Below are positions 34,015 to 42,794 of a stretch of DNA of 64,000 nucleotides, piece by piece (position 1 is the stretch's first letter; each line of letters starts with the position of its first letter). The notes under the pieces are model-generated. The model saw only the letters and a program-made list of their open reading frames with translations. It was not told where the DNA came from and ran no database searches. Source of the stretch: an uncultured Collinsella sp. (GTDB lineage Bacteria; Actinomycetota; Coriobacteriia; Coriobacteriales; Coriobacteriaceae); NCBI GenBank assembly GCA_900552385.1, contig URZI01000008.1, forward strand, positions 32,502 through 96,501, written 5' to 3'. A program made the position numbers and the translations under genes.

Positions 34015-34776
34015 ATGAAGGTATTCGACATCGTGTTTAGCCCGACGGGTGGAACAGAAAAGGTATCTACCTACATTGCCAATGCGTTAGAAGGGGAAAC
34101 CGTTGCCGTAGATCTGACCGATAGCGGGCTTGGCTTTCGCACGGTTGCGATGACAAAAGAGGATGTAGCCGTGATCGCGGTGCCTTCGTATGGCGGGCGA
34201 GTCCCGGCTGTTGCCGTGGAGCGCTTGGGTATGATGCGGGGAAACGGCGCACGGGCAGTTCTGGTTTGTGTTTACGGAAACCGCGCGTATGAGGACACGC
34301 TGGTCGAGCTTGAGGACGTGGCGAAAGACGCGGGCTTTCGGGTGATCGCGGCAGTTTCTGCCATCGCCGAGCATTCTATTGTTCGCCAGTTTGCCGCCGG
34401 TCGGCCAGATGCTCAGGACGCGGCACAGCTCACTGGGTTTGCGGATCAGATTCAGCAAAAGATATCTGCAGGAGATGCTTCTGAGCCGGCTATTCCGGGT
34501 AATCGTCCTTATAAGAAAGCTGGGGGCGCCGGTATGGTACCTAAGGTCACAAGGGGATGCACCGCCTGCGGAGCTTGTGCCGCAGCGTGTCCCGTTGGCG
34601 CTATCGATAAAGACGATCCTAAGCGGGTGGACAAAAAGGCCTGCATTTCCTGCATGCGCTGCATTGCCGTATGTCCGTGGGGCGCTCGCGCGGTAAATCC
34701 CGTCATGCTCTCTGCGGCTACCAAGATGTTGAGCAAAGCCTGCTCTGAGCGGAAGGAGTGCGAGCTGTTTATCTAG
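34015..34776 (+). CDS. EFR1-type flavodoxin-ferredoxin fusion
   Basis: A 253-residue protein. The N-terminal ~155 residues are flavodoxin-like with the FMN phosphate loop FSPTGGTEK (residues 8-16). The C-terminal part has two 4Fe-4S motifs: CTACGACAAACPVGAI and CISCMRCIAVCPWGA. EFR1 family proteins pass electrons between ferredoxin and unknown partners in anaerobes. The start follows GGGAGGA. It stands alone between glnN and tRNA-Glu. An electron donor role for the MetH activation protein would be attractive but is only a thought. Confidence 0.88.
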   Translation: MKVFDIVFSPTGGTEKVSTYIANALEGETVAVDLTDSGLGFRTVAMTKEDVAVIAVPSYGGRVPAVAVERLGMMRGNGARAVLVCVYGNRAYEDTLVELEDVAKDAGFRVIAAVSAIAEHSIVRQFAAGRPDAQDAAQLTGFADQIQQKISAGDASEPAIPGNRPYKKAGGAGMVPKVTRGCTACGACAAACPVGAIDKDDPKRVDKKACISCMRCIAVCPWGARAVNPVMLSAATKMLSKACSERKECELFI

Positions 34777-34817
34777 CGCAAGGGCCCGGAGTCCTCTTCA
34801 TCTAATGTCAAAATAGA

Positions 34818-34860
34818 ACGAACCCGTGCGATGGTAACTCGCACGGGTTCGTACATTTTT
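34818..34860 (+). terminator. Terminator after the EFR1 gene
   Basis: A 14-bp perfect stem (ACGAACCCGTGCGA / TCGCACGGGTTCGT) followed by ACATTTTT. Confidence 0.88.
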
Positions 34861-34864
34861 GAGT

Positions 34865-34882
34865 TGGTGCCCCCAGCGGGAT
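34865..34882 (-). repeat. 18-bp copy of the tRNA-Glu 3' end
   Basis: TGGTGCCCCCAGCGGGAT is identical to the 3' end of tRNA-Glu at 35054-35071 and in the same orientation, 189 bases downstream of it. The bases after it do not continue as tRNA. Such a duplicated tRNA end is what an integrated element leaves behind. Confidence 0.6.
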
Positions 34883-35013
34883 GTCCGCGTGCGGCTGACG
34901 CCGTCCGCTTCCGCTGCGTCGCTCCGCTCCTTGCGTGCTGCGCTGGAAAACGCTTGCGCGTTTCCTCAGCTCCGCACCCTGTCGGGTTCGAATCCCGGCG
35001 CATGGGTAGCAAA

Positions 35014-35042
35014 AAGCCCGCTACCGAATTGGTAACGGGCTT
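35014..35042 (-). terminator. tRNA-Glu terminator
   Basis: Minus-strand stem AAGCCCGTTACC / GGTAGCGGGCTT (one mismatch) followed by T, starting about 12 bases after the tRNA 3' end. Confidence 0.85.
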
Positions 35043-35053
35043 CTCAGATTCTG

Positions 35054-35130
35054 TGGTGCCCCCAGCGGGATTCGAACCCGCGATATCCACCTTGAAAGGG
35101 TGGCGTCCTTGGCCGCTAGACGATGGGGAC
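35054..35130 (-). tRNA. tRNA-Glu (anticodon TTC)
   Basis: A 77-base cloverleaf on the minus strand: acceptor GTCCCCA paired with TGGGGGC, D-arm GTCT...GGAC, anticodon arm CCACC-CTTTCAA-GGTGG with anticodon TTC, T-arm GCGGG-TTCGAAT-CCCGC, and encoded CCA. It reads glutamate codons GAA and GAG by wobble. A terminator follows. A partial copy of its 3' end lies further downstream at 34865. Confidence 0.97.
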
Positions 35131-35231
35131 AGCGGGAAAGAGTATAGCAGACTTTTTTGCCGGCGCGTATATCGTTGGCAAACTGGAAAACCACCACACA
35201 GGAGCTGGCCCCCTATCCTGATTTTCAAATA

Positions 35232-35366
35232 TCTCAATCTGTAACATCTGGGCGGGCAAATCGGCTCTATCTGTTACAGATCGAGACAAACGACGGGCGT
35301 CGGGACGAATATCTCAATCTGTAACAGTAAGACGACTTTCAACGGCCTAGATGTTACAGATCGAGA
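35232..35366. repeat. Two tandem copies of a long interrupted palindrome
   Basis: Copy 1 (35232-35286) and copy 2 (35312-35366) both consist of TCTCAATCTGTAACA, a 25-base spacer, and TGTTACAGATCGAGA; the arms pair over 15 bases with one mismatch. The spacers of the two copies are unrelated. Repeat distance is 80 bases. They lie in the short gene-free region between tRNA-Glu and murT-gatD. Confidence 0.7.
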
Positions 35367-35389
35367 CAAACAAACGTGGCAGATCAAAA

Positions 35390-35422
35390 CCACCACAAAG
35401 GGGCCTGTCCCCTTTGTGGTGG
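35390..35422. terminator. Perfect 14-bp hairpin downstream of murT-gatD
   Basis: CCACCACAAAGGGG-CCTGT-CCCCTTTGTGGTGG, eight bases from the stop of the minus-strand gene. It has no T-tract on the minus strand, so it may be a repetitive extragenic palindrome rather than a terminator. A decayed relative (CCACCACACAGGAG) is at about 35192. Confidence 0.5.
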
Positions 35423-35429
35423 CGGGGCG

Positions 35430-37607
35430 TTAGGGGAGGAGCTTCATCGCGGCGTCGTGGGCGGCGTGCTCGTAAGCGTCGTCGAGGGGTTTGAGCGGCA
35501 GCAGGGCGGTGGTCTGTGCGTCGCCACGGCGCTCGAGGGCGTGGGCGATGAGCCAGTCGGCGAGCTCGGGGTTCTTGGGGAGCGCCGGTCCGTGCAGGTA
35601 CGTGCCGATGATGCCCTTGTAGATGAGACCCTCAAAGCCATCGTCGCCGTTGTTGCCGGTGCCCGTGACGACGGACGTTCCGAGCGGCGTGGCCTCAGCA
35701 TCGAGCAGGGTACGGCCTCCGTGGTTCTCAAATCCCACAAAGGGCTCGGGTGCCAGGTCGGTCTTGACGGCGACGTTGCCGATCAGGCGGTCGGAGCCGC
35801 GCACGGTTTCGGCGGCAATGACGCCCAGGCCCTCGATGCGATTCTCGCCCATATAGTACGAACGGCCGAGCAGCTGATAGCTGCCGCAGATGGCGAGCAG
35901 CGAACCGCCGTCCTCAACATAGGCCGCGACCTTGTCTTTTTGAGCGAACAGCTCGTGTGCCACGGCCAGCTGATCGCGGTCGGAGCCACCGCCCATCATG
36001 ACGATGTCGGCGTCGGTGAGATCGAGCGACTCGCCCATACGGACCTCGTCCACGCGCACGGGGATGCCACGCCAGGCGCAGCGGCGCTCGAGGGCAATGA
36101 CGTTGCCGCCGTCGCCATAGAGGTTGAGGGCATCGGGATACAGGTAGACAATACGCAGGGGGCGCGAAAGCTCGACCGGCGCAATATCGGTGGGGACAAC
36201 GCTGCCATCGGCGCGCGTTACGGCGTGGGAGGCGACCGAGCTCGCATCGGCGCTCTTAAGCTCGTTGAGCTCCTGGACCAGCGGCGGGAAGGCCGTGTAG
36301 TTGGCGACGGCGTAGAAAGTATCGCCAGCCTCCTCGTCCGCCACGGCGCCGATCGCTTGCTCGATATTCGAGATGATGGCGGCGTCGATGCCGGCGTACT
36401 TCAGACGTACCTGCATATCGTGTGCACGCGTGCCGCCGGCAAAGGCGACAAGCCCTGGGGTATCGGCGATGCGCTCGAAGTCGACGTCGTAGATCCACGA
36501 GACATCGTGGCCGTCGGCGTCGTTGTCGTTCAGGAAGAAGGCGCAGAGCCTGCCGCCTGCCGTTTTAATGGACTGAATCTGGCGATCGAAGCCCACGGGA
36601 TTTTTGGCCAGGTTTGCCTCGACGGTGCGGTCGGCAATGCTCCAGCGGCCCATGCGTCCGCCGGCGGGGACGTAGGCATCGAGCGTGGGCTGTAGATGCG
36701 CCGCGTCCACGCCCAGCTCGCGCGCCGCAAAGAAGGCGGCGGCAACGTTGTAGACCATGTATAGGCCGTTGTAGCGCGTGGCGATGTGCGTTGCGGGTGC
36801 GTCGGTATCGGGTCCAAAGTTCAGGTCAAAGCCGTAGCCGTTGCAGGTGAGCTCAACGCCCGTCACGCGACGGACCAGCGCGGGACGACCCCAGCCGCAC
36901 GAGGGGCAATGGTATGCGCCGAGCTGTCCGTACTGCACATAGTCGTACTCCAGCGGCGCGTTGCACTGCGAGCAAAAACGCGAGTCGCTAATGCGATCGG
37001 ACTCGGTGCCCGTAGCACCGTCGATGCCAAAGGCGATGCTTGCATTGGGAACGCGCGCGGCGATCGCGGCACACAGCGGGTCGTCGGCGTTATAGATGAG
37101 CGTCGTTGTCGGCGAAAGCTCCAGCGCGTGGGCGATGACGTCCTGGGTGTGGTCGATCTCGCCGTAGCGGTCCAGCTGGTCGCGGAACAGGTTGAGCAGC
37201 ACAAAGTACGTCGGCTTGAGCTTGGGCAGGACGCGCACCGTGTAGAGCTCGTCGCACTCAAAGACGCCTACGCGCTTGCTGCTGGCGGTTCGCTTAAGGT
37301 TGCCACGCGCCTCGAGCAGGGCACCAACCACGCCCGGCTCCATGTTGTTTCCGGCACGGTTGCATACCACGGTGGCGCCGCTGGCGGCAACGGCGTCGGC
37401 AATGAGATTGGAGGTGGTGGTCTTGCCGTTGGTGCCGGTGATCACCACGCTGTGGTCGACAAGGCCCGCGAGGTCGCTTAACAGCTCGGGGTCGATTTTC
37501 ATGGCGATGCGGCCGGGGAGTACGCCGCCCTGGCGCTTAAGGACAGAGCGCAGCCCCCAGCGGGCGATATCGCTCGAGGTGCAGGCGAGAGATGAGCGGA
37601 AGTTCAT
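35430..37607 (-). CDS. Fused MurT-GatD lipid II isoglutaminyl synthase
   Basis: One chain of 725 residues covers both subunits that amidate the D-Glu of lipid II. Residues ~1-460 are MurT: ATP loop ITGTNGKTTTSNLI (~55), zinc ribbon CSQCNAPL...CPSCGW (~213-237), and a C-terminal ligase domain. Residues ~490-725 are GatD, a class I amidotransferase, with nucleophile Cys in LAICGSYQLLG (~600) and GTYLHGPALPKN with the catalytic His. In most Gram-positive bacteria these are two genes; here no stop or frameshift lies between. ATG 37607 follows AGGAACGG. The fusion keeps the 1:1 ratio of the complex. Confidence 0.9.
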   Translation of the reverse strand: MNFRSSLACTSSDIARWGLRSVLKRQGGVLPGRIAMKIDPELLSDLAGLVDHSVVITGTNGKTTTSNLIADAVAASGATVVCNRAGNNMEPGVVGALLEARGNLKRTASSKRVGVFECDELYTVRVLPKLKPTYFVLLNLFRDQLDRYGEIDHTQDVIAHALELSPTTTLIYNADDPLCAAIAARVPNASIAFGIDGATGTESDRISDSRFCSQCNAPLEYDYVQYGQLGAYHCPSCGWGRPALVRRVTGVELTCNGYGFDLNFGPDTDAPATHIATRYNGLYMVYNVAAAFFAARELGVDAAHLQPTLDAYVPAGGRMGRWSIADRTVEANLAKNPVGFDRQIQSIKTAGGRLCAFFLNDNDADGHDVSWIYDVDFERIADTPGLVAFAGGTRAHDMQVRLKYAGIDAAIISNIEQAIGAVADEEAGDTFYAVANYTAFPPLVQELNELKSADASSVASHAVTRADGSVVPTDIAPVELSRPLRIVYLYPDALNLYGDGGNVIALERRCAWRGIPVRVDEVRMGESLDLTDADIVMMGGGSDRDQLAVAHELFAQKDKVAAYVEDGGSLLAICGSYQLLGRSYYMGENRIEGLGVIAAETVRGSDRLIGNVAVKTDLAPEPFVGFENHGGRTLLDAEATPLGTSVVTGTGNNGDDGFEGLIYKGIIGTYLHGPALPKNPELADWLIAHALERRGDAQTTALLPLKPLDDAYEHAAHDAAMKLLP

Positions 37608-37652
37608 GAAGCCGTTCCTAACGTGAATGACATGGTCGTGGCGTTTGCGCCG

Positions 37653-38696
37653 TTAAAAACCGTAACGGCGCGCAAATTCCTGGGCAAGCTGCGATACGTC
37701 TTCGCAAGCGCTGGCCCAGGGGGCAAAGTCGGGAGTATCCGAGATGATGCCGTCGGCCTCCCAAACTGCCTGATGCGAAAGGTCCCAGGGGTCGTGCGGT
37801 TCGGGCCGGCAGGGAAGGTACGGTGTCTGATACATGGGGTTCAGCAAAAAGAACGCGCCGCCTTCGCAGCGGTTGGCAAACTCGCGCAGCGCACGTGTCG
37901 CCGGGCGCATCTTGTTCGTTTTGAACAGCAAGATCGTGCGGGCGAACAGATACCAGGGGGAGTCCTCGAGGACATCGGCCCCCATCTGTTCCTCGAGCTG
38001 GTGGGCTAGGGCAAAAAAGCCGTCCTCGTCTTCCAGACGAGCGAGGGCGAGTAGCACGGTGCCTGCAGCTCGGGTGGGATAGCCTTCCGCCTTAAGAACA
38101 CGGCGAGAATAGTTGGCGGCGGCACGGTAGCGAGCGCTCGCCATGCACAGCTGCGAGATGGCCTCGAGCGTGTGGAGCCACCCGATAAGAGCCGGCTCGC
38201 TCACGGTGAGATCGGCCGCCGTCACGCCGTCTGCCAGCACCTTGTTGGCCCAGTAGTGCGGGGCCTCCATATCAAACCCGGGCACGCTCTGTTGCAGGTA
38301 GTCGGCCGTGCTCGCCTCGAGCTTCATCAGATCGCCCAGGCAGGCATCGACGGGCGTGTCCGCCAGGATGATGGCGAGCAACTGGGCATCGACGGCCAGC
38401 GCATCGACACGAACAATCTTGAGCAGCTCGTCGCGCATGTCGTCGAACAGGCGGTTGCGCGTCTGCTCAAACTCCTCGTCGCTGCCCATGTCCTCGATGC
38501 GATGGAGTTCGTCGAGCAAGTGGCGGTGGACGCCGGCATAGGACAGCAGCGCTTGGGCATGCTCGGTCTGCGCATACTTATGAGGGTTGACGCTCACGTC
38601 GTTATGGACAAGCTCGCGTGCTGCATCGGTGAGTTCGGGGTGCGACGCAACGTAGGCGCGCTCCAGGTAGGCGGGGATGTAGACGCTCGGATCCAT
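37653..38696 (-). CDS. Helical-repeat (TPR-like) protein, unknown function
   Basis: A 347-residue protein with mostly amphipathic helices (such as ALIGWLHTLEAISQLCMASARYR, split here in reading, near residue 170-190, followed by YSRRVLKAEGYPTRAAGTV) resembling TPR units. Its ATG overlaps the stop of the upstream gene, which encodes a protein of similar size and style, so the two may be a pair or products of an old duplication. No catalytic motif, signal peptide or membrane segment is visible. It is followed by murT-gatD on the same strand, 45 bases away, so all three may form one operon. Confidence 0.6.
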   Translation of the reverse strand: MDPSVYIPAYLERAYVASHPELTDAARELVHNDVSVNPHKYAQTEHAQALLSYAGVHRHLLDELHRIEDMGSDEEFEQTRNRLFDDMRDELLKIVRVDALAVDAQLLAIILADTPVDACLGDLMKLEASTADYLQQSVPGFDMEAPHYWANKVLADGVTAADLTVSEPALIGWLHTLEAISQLCMASARYRAAANYSRRVLKAEGYPTRAAGTVLLALARLEDEDGFFALAHQLEEQMGADVLEDSPWYLFARTILLFKTNKMRPATRALREFANRCEGGAFFLLNPMYQTPYLPCRPEPHDPWDLSHQAVWEADGIISDTPDFAPWASACEDVSQLAQEFARRYGF

Positions 38697-39772
38697 TAGA
38701 GGTCTCCTCCCTTAAACGGCAAGCCCTGCTCGGCCGCCCGCAGGATGCGCTCGTCGATCTGGGAACGCACGATATCGTTGGTGGCGACCCAGGCGGCAAA
38801 GCTGGCATTGTCGGCGCCGCCCAGGCCCTCCTGCAGTACCGGCGTCGCCTCGGACAGCGCAAGGACAAGCTCGTCGGTGGAGCCCACACCCACGTTGACG
38901 CGGGCATAGACGCCATCGGGAAACTCGGTTTGGAAATAGAGCGCCTCGGCTGCGTGTGGGCACGAGCGTGCAAGGATGCGCAAGTAGTGCTCGGCACCTT
39001 CGTAGTCCAGCTCGCGCCAGGCAGCGCTCATCAGCGCGATGAGCGTCCATGGGTCCAAGTCGCGCTCCGCGTCCTTGGGACGACGGCGTAGCGGCGTGTT
39101 GGTGAGATAGGGGACGGAGTGGGCAGAGCGAAAGCGCTTGAGCTCCTCGGCGGGGTATTCGAGCTTTGCCATGGCAAGCATCGCAGTATGGCGGACGCCG
39201 GCGGGGTCGTTGGGCGCAAAGTCCAGGCTGCGGTTTGCGGCTTCGAGCGACATGCGATAGCGGCCGCTAATGAGGGCGCGCGACGCAAGGGCGGCAAGCC
39301 AGCGCAGGTAGGGGCGGCGCATAAGGTCGCCAGCGGCCTCGCGTTCGTAGGGGTCCTGCGCCGAGGCGATTTTGAGTGCCAGGTCGTGCTCGACTTCATC
39401 GCGCTTGGATACCAAGTACTGTACGTACTCCTCGTTGGAGTTGGCGGTGAGGGCGGTCAGCATGCGCTGGGCATCCCAGTTGGTGGGGTCGAGCGCGGCT
39501 GCCTCGCGAAGCATGTTCTCGGCAGCGGCCTCTTCTTGCTCTGCCTGGGTATCGTCAGGGATAAAGGGAATGCGGTAGTCGACAGCCTCGACCACCTTGG
39601 CAATGAGGTGCCCGGCGCGGTCGCGGTCGTGCACGATGAGCGGCGCGGGGTTGCGGGTGAATTGTTCCATCAGACGCTCTACGGCGGCACCGTCGGTGAG
39701 CGGGATATTGTCGCGGCGCAAGGCCTCAAGAACGAGGCGATGGCAATCCTCTTGAATGGGATCGAATGCCAT
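38696..39772 (-). CDS. TPR/ST7-like helical-repeat protein, unknown function
   Basis: A 358-residue protein starting at ATG 39772 behind AAGGAGG. Helix pairs of TPR type appear: AAENMLREAAALDPTNWDAQ, YRMSLEAANRSLDFAPNDPA and YEGAEHYLRILARSCPHAAE. The layout resembles ST7-like repeat proteins of unknown role. It is the first gene of a probable minus-strand operon with the next helical protein and murT-gatD. Confidence 0.6.
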   Translation of the reverse strand: MAFDPIQEDCHRLVLEALRRDNIPLTDGAAVERLMEQFTRNPAPLIVHDRDRAGHLIAKVVEAVDYRIPFIPDDTQAEQEEAAAENMLREAAALDPTNWDAQRMLTALTANSNEEYVQYLVSKRDEVEHDLALKIASAQDPYEREAAGDLMRRPYLRWLAALASRALISGRYRMSLEAANRSLDFAPNDPAGVRHTAMLAMAKLEYPAEELKRFRSAHSVPYLTNTPLRRRPKDAERDLDPWTLIALMSAAWRELDYEGAEHYLRILARSCPHAAEALYFQTEFPDGVYARVNVGVGSTDELVLALSEATPVLQEGLGGADNASFAAWVATNDIVRSQIDERILRAAEQGLPFKGGDL

Positions 39773-40272
39773 GGGGCCTCCTTTGCTGCGGTTAGGGTTC
39801 AAATGTCTCTATATAAGGTTCTAGTTTACCCGCATGTGGCACACCGGGAGTGCCGCACTTGGACATGCACCTTTGCACCACGAAGACGGATGTCGCACAA
39901 ATGTCGGCACCTTGGACGACTGAGTGGTATCACGGTGCCGCAAACGGTCGATTTTTGGCGGCGAACGGGGCGCATTTTGGAGGGACACAGTCCTGCCCGG
40001 GATATGTGGTCAACCTTGATAAAACGTTTGCCCAGCTTGGGAGTATGAATGCCCCACTAGGGTCTTCAGGGATAGAAAAAACGTTTCATCATTGTCGGCT
40101 TTAGGTGAATAACTGACCAACCAGAACGGTAGAATAGTGTTTGTCTGAGCGTTGAGACGTTTAGACATTGCGCATTGTCATCGCCGGCAACGCGCAAAAC
40201 GGTCCTAACGGAGCCAATCGGGTGCTCCGTTATATACGCAAGTCTAAGAGGGGCTTGTTTAGGAGGCACAGT
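39773..40272. other. Divergent intergenic region before the Fe-alcohol dehydrogenase
   Basis: 500 bases without a supported gene. I see a 9-bp hairpin (TAACGGAGC / GCTCCGTTA, 40206-40214 with 40224-40232) in the leader of the plus-strand gene and the ribosome site AGGAGG at 40261. No clear promoter or repeat was found. The open frame 40168-40272 in front of the dehydrogenase is chance. Confidence 0.45.
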
Positions 40273-41496
40273 ATGGGACGTTTTACCAATCCTCGCGATC
40301 TGTACTTTGGTGAGGGCGCTCGCCACGAGGTAAAGAACCTCAAGGGCAAGAAGGCCATCATCGTTTCTGGCGGCAGCTCTATGCGCCGCGGCGGGTTCCT
40401 GCAGGACGTTGAGGCCGACCTCAAAGAGGGCGGCTTCGAGGTCAAGCTGTTCGAGGGCGTCGAGTCCGATCCCTCCATCGAGACCGTCATGAAGGGCGCC
40501 GAGGCCATGCGCGAGTTCGAGCCCGACTGGATTATCGCCATCGGCGGCGGTTCGCCCATCGATGCCGCTAAGGCCATGTGGGTCTTCTACGAGTATCCCG
40601 AGGAGTCCTTCGACAACATTATCCAGCCGTTCAGCTTCCCCGAGCTGCGTCAGAAGGCTCACTTCTGCGCCATTTCCTCTACCTCCGGCACCGCTACCGA
40701 GGTCACTGCCTTCTCCGTCATCACCGACTACGCCAAGGGCATCAAGTACCCGCTGGCCGACTTCAACATCACCCCTGATGTCGCCATCGTCGACCCCGAG
40801 CTCACCTACACCATGCCTGCCAAGCTGTGCGCTCACACCGGCATGGATGCTCTGACCCACTGCATGGAGGCCTACGTTTCCACCTGTGCCTCTATGTTCA
40901 CCGACGCCAACGCTCTGCACGGCATCCGCGAGATCGTCGAGTGGCTGCCCAAGTCCTATGCTGGCGACCATGAGGCCCGTCAGCACATGCACGAGGCTCA
41001 GTGCATCGCCGGTATCGCCTTCTCCTCGGGCCTGCTCGGCATCGTTCACTCCATGGCTCACAAGACCGGTGCTGCCTTCGAGAACGGTCACATCATCCAC
41101 GGTGCTGCTAACGCCATGTACCTGGGCAAGGTCATCCAGTGGAACTCTAAGGACCCGCGTGCTGCCGAGCGTTACGCTTATGTGGCCAAGGAGATCCTGC
41201 ACCTTCCCGGCGAGACCAACGAGGAGCTCATCGCCGCGCTCGTCCAGAAGATTCGCGACCTCAACGACCAGCTCAACATTCCGCAGTCCATCAAGGATTA
41301 CGCGAATGGTGGCGTGAAGGTCGACGCCGAGAACCCGCAGATGGTTTCCGAGGAGGAGTTCCTCGCGAAGCTCCCCGAGATCGCCGCGAACGCCGAGCAG
41401 GACGCCTGCACGCCCGAGAACCCGCGTGAGACCAAGGCTGCCGACTTCGAGAAGATCCTCAAGGCCTGCTACTACGACACCGACATCGATTTCTAG
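40273..41496 (+). CDS. Iron-containing alcohol dehydrogenase (butanol dehydrogenase type)
   Basis: A 407-residue group III alcohol dehydrogenase. ATG 40273 follows AGGAGGCACAGT. NAD-binding GGGSPIDAAKAMW is near residue 90, STSGTATEVTAFSVI near 140, and the iron ligands are the Asp in DVAIVDPEL, the His in LTHCMEAY, HSMAH and the C-terminal FENGHIIHG. Such enzymes reduce aldehydes to alcohols and re-oxidise NADH in fermentation. It is followed, after a terminator, by two glycerol-dehydrogenase-like genes of the same superfamily, so three related genes lie in a row. Confidence 0.9.
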   Translation: MGRFTNPRDLYFGEGARHEVKNLKGKKAIIVSGGSSMRRGGFLQDVEADLKEGGFEVKLFEGVESDPSIETVMKGAEAMREFEPDWIIAIGGGSPIDAAKAMWVFYEYPEESFDNIIQPFSFPELRQKAHFCAISSTSGTATEVTAFSVITDYAKGIKYPLADFNITPDVAIVDPELTYTMPAKLCAHTGMDALTHCMEAYVSTCASMFTDANALHGIREIVEWLPKSYAGDHEARQHMHEAQCIAGIAFSSGLLGIVHSMAHKTGAAFENGHIIHGAANAMYLGKVIQWNSKDPRAAERYAYVAKEILHLPGETNEELIAALVQKIRDLNDQLNIPQSIKDYANGGVKVDAENPQMVSEEEFLAKLPEIAANAEQDACTPENPRETKAADFEKILKACYYDTDIDF

Positions 41497-41517
41497 TCGA
41501 CTCTTGTTATCGTAATG

Positions 41518-41557
41518 AGGGGCTCCGCACGTATCCGTACGGAGCCCCTTTCTTTTT
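41518..41557 (+). terminator. Terminator after the Fe-alcohol dehydrogenase
   Basis: AGGGGCTCCG...CGGAGCCCCT stem with an inner ACG/CGT pairing, followed by TTTCTTTTT. It ends 23 bases before the next start, so gldA may depend on partial read-through or its own start. Confidence 0.88.
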
Positions 41558-41580
41558 AATTATTAGAGAATGGGATAAAA

Positions 41581-42681
41581 ATGGCTGCAATCTTCAATAG
41601 CCCCAGCAAGTACATCCAGGGCCCGGACGAGCTCGCCAAGCTCGGCTCCTATGTCGAGCCGCTCGGCGCTAAGGCCCTCGTCATCGTGACGCCTTCGGGC
41701 AAGAAGCGCGTCGGTGCCAAGATCGAGGCCGGTTTTGCCGAGGCTAAGGCCGAGTTGCTGTTTGAGGACTTTAACGGCGAGTGCTCCAAGGGCGAGGTCG
41801 ATCGCCTGGTTGCGCTCGCCCGCGACAACGGTTGCGACATCATCGTCGGCGTCGGTGGCGGCAAGATCCTCGACACCGCCAAGGCCGTCGCCTATTACCT
41901 GGAGTCCCCGGTTATCATTTGCCCCACCATTGCTTCGACCGATGCCCCGTGTTCGGCGCTTTCGGTGCTCTACACCGACGACGGCCAGTTCGATAAATAT
42001 CTCTTCCTTAAGGCAAACCCCAACATTGTCCTGATGGATACGACGGTTATCGCGGCGAGCCCGGTGCGCCTGACGGTTTCCGGTATGGGCGATGCGCTCG
42101 CAACCTACTTTGAGGCCCAGGCGACGCATGATGCCGACGGCGGCACCTGCGCTGGCGGCAAGGGCGGCATGGCTGGTCTGGCACTTGCCAAGCTCTGCTA
42201 CGAGACGCTTATGGCTGATGGCGTCAAGGCCAAGGTCGCGCTGGAGAAGGGTGCGCTGACGCCTGCCGTCGAGCATATCATCGAGGCCAATACGCTGCTT
42301 TCGGGCATTGGCTTTGAGAGCTCGGGCCTTGCTGCTGCTCATGCCATCCACAATGGCCTGACGATGCTGCCCGAGTGCCATGGCATGTATCACGGCGAGA
42401 AGGTCGCCTTTGGCACTATCGTCCAGCTGGTACTCGAGGATGCCCCGACTGAGAAGCTCGAGGAAGTCTTGGGCTTCTGCATTGAGCTGGGCCTGCCGGT
42501 CACGATGAAGGAACTTGGCGTTGCCGAGCTTACGCGCGAGCAGGCCATGATTGTTGCCGAGGTCGCCTGCGCGCCCGAGGACACCATGTGCAACATGCCG
42601 TTTGAGGTGACGCCTGAGATGGTCGCCAATGCCATCCTGGGTGCCGACGCACTGGGTCACTACTACCTTATGGATGAGTAA
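41581..42681 (+). CDS. gldA: Glycerol dehydrogenase-like protein (copy 1)
   Basis: A 366-residue member of the glycerol dehydrogenase family. The NAD loop GVGGGKILDTAKAVAYY (~residue 92), PTIASTDAPCSALSV, and the metal ligands Asp in MGDALATYFEA, His in AAAHAIHNGL and His in GMYHGEKVAFG are intact. It oxidises glycerol to dihydroxyacetone or acts on related hydroxyketones. The ribosome site is weak (GAGAATGGGATAAAA). The next gene is a diverged copy in the same direction. Confidence 0.9.
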   Translation: MAAIFNSPSKYIQGPDELAKLGSYVEPLGAKALVIVTPSGKKRVGAKIEAGFAEAKAELLFEDFNGECSKGEVDRLVALARDNGCDIIVGVGGGKILDTAKAVAYYLESPVIICPTIASTDAPCSALSVLYTDDGQFDKYLFLKANPNIVLMDTTVIAASPVRLTVSGMGDALATYFEAQATHDADGGTCAGGKGGMAGLALAKLCYETLMADGVKAKVALEKGALTPAVEHIIEANTLLSGIGFESSGLAAAHAIHNGLTMLPECHGMYHGEKVAFGTIVQLVLEDAPTEKLEEVLGFCIELGLPVTMKELGVAELTREQAMIVAEVACAPEDTMCNMPFEVTPEMVANAILGADALGHYYLMDE

Positions 42682-42693
42682 ACTAAGGTAAGG

Positions 42694-42730
42694 AAGGGGC
42701 AAAGCCGACAGATGGCTTTGCCCCTTTTTG
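42694..42730 (+). terminator. Terminator after gldA copy 1
   Basis: AAGGGGCAAAGCC / GGCTTTGCCCCTT with TTTT. A second inverted repeat (TGGTGCAAAG / CTTTGCACCA, 42734-42764) follows and has no T-tract. Confidence 0.88.
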
Positions 42731-42794
42731 CTATGGTGCAAAGGGGTCAGGTTACTTTGCACCAATTGTTGTTGATGAAAGGGCGGATTCTCGT

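Noticed and set aside
40066..41202. 378-codon minus-strand frame opposite the Fe-alcohol dehydrogenase
   Set aside because: Antisense to a certain gene, low-complexity composition, no start signal.
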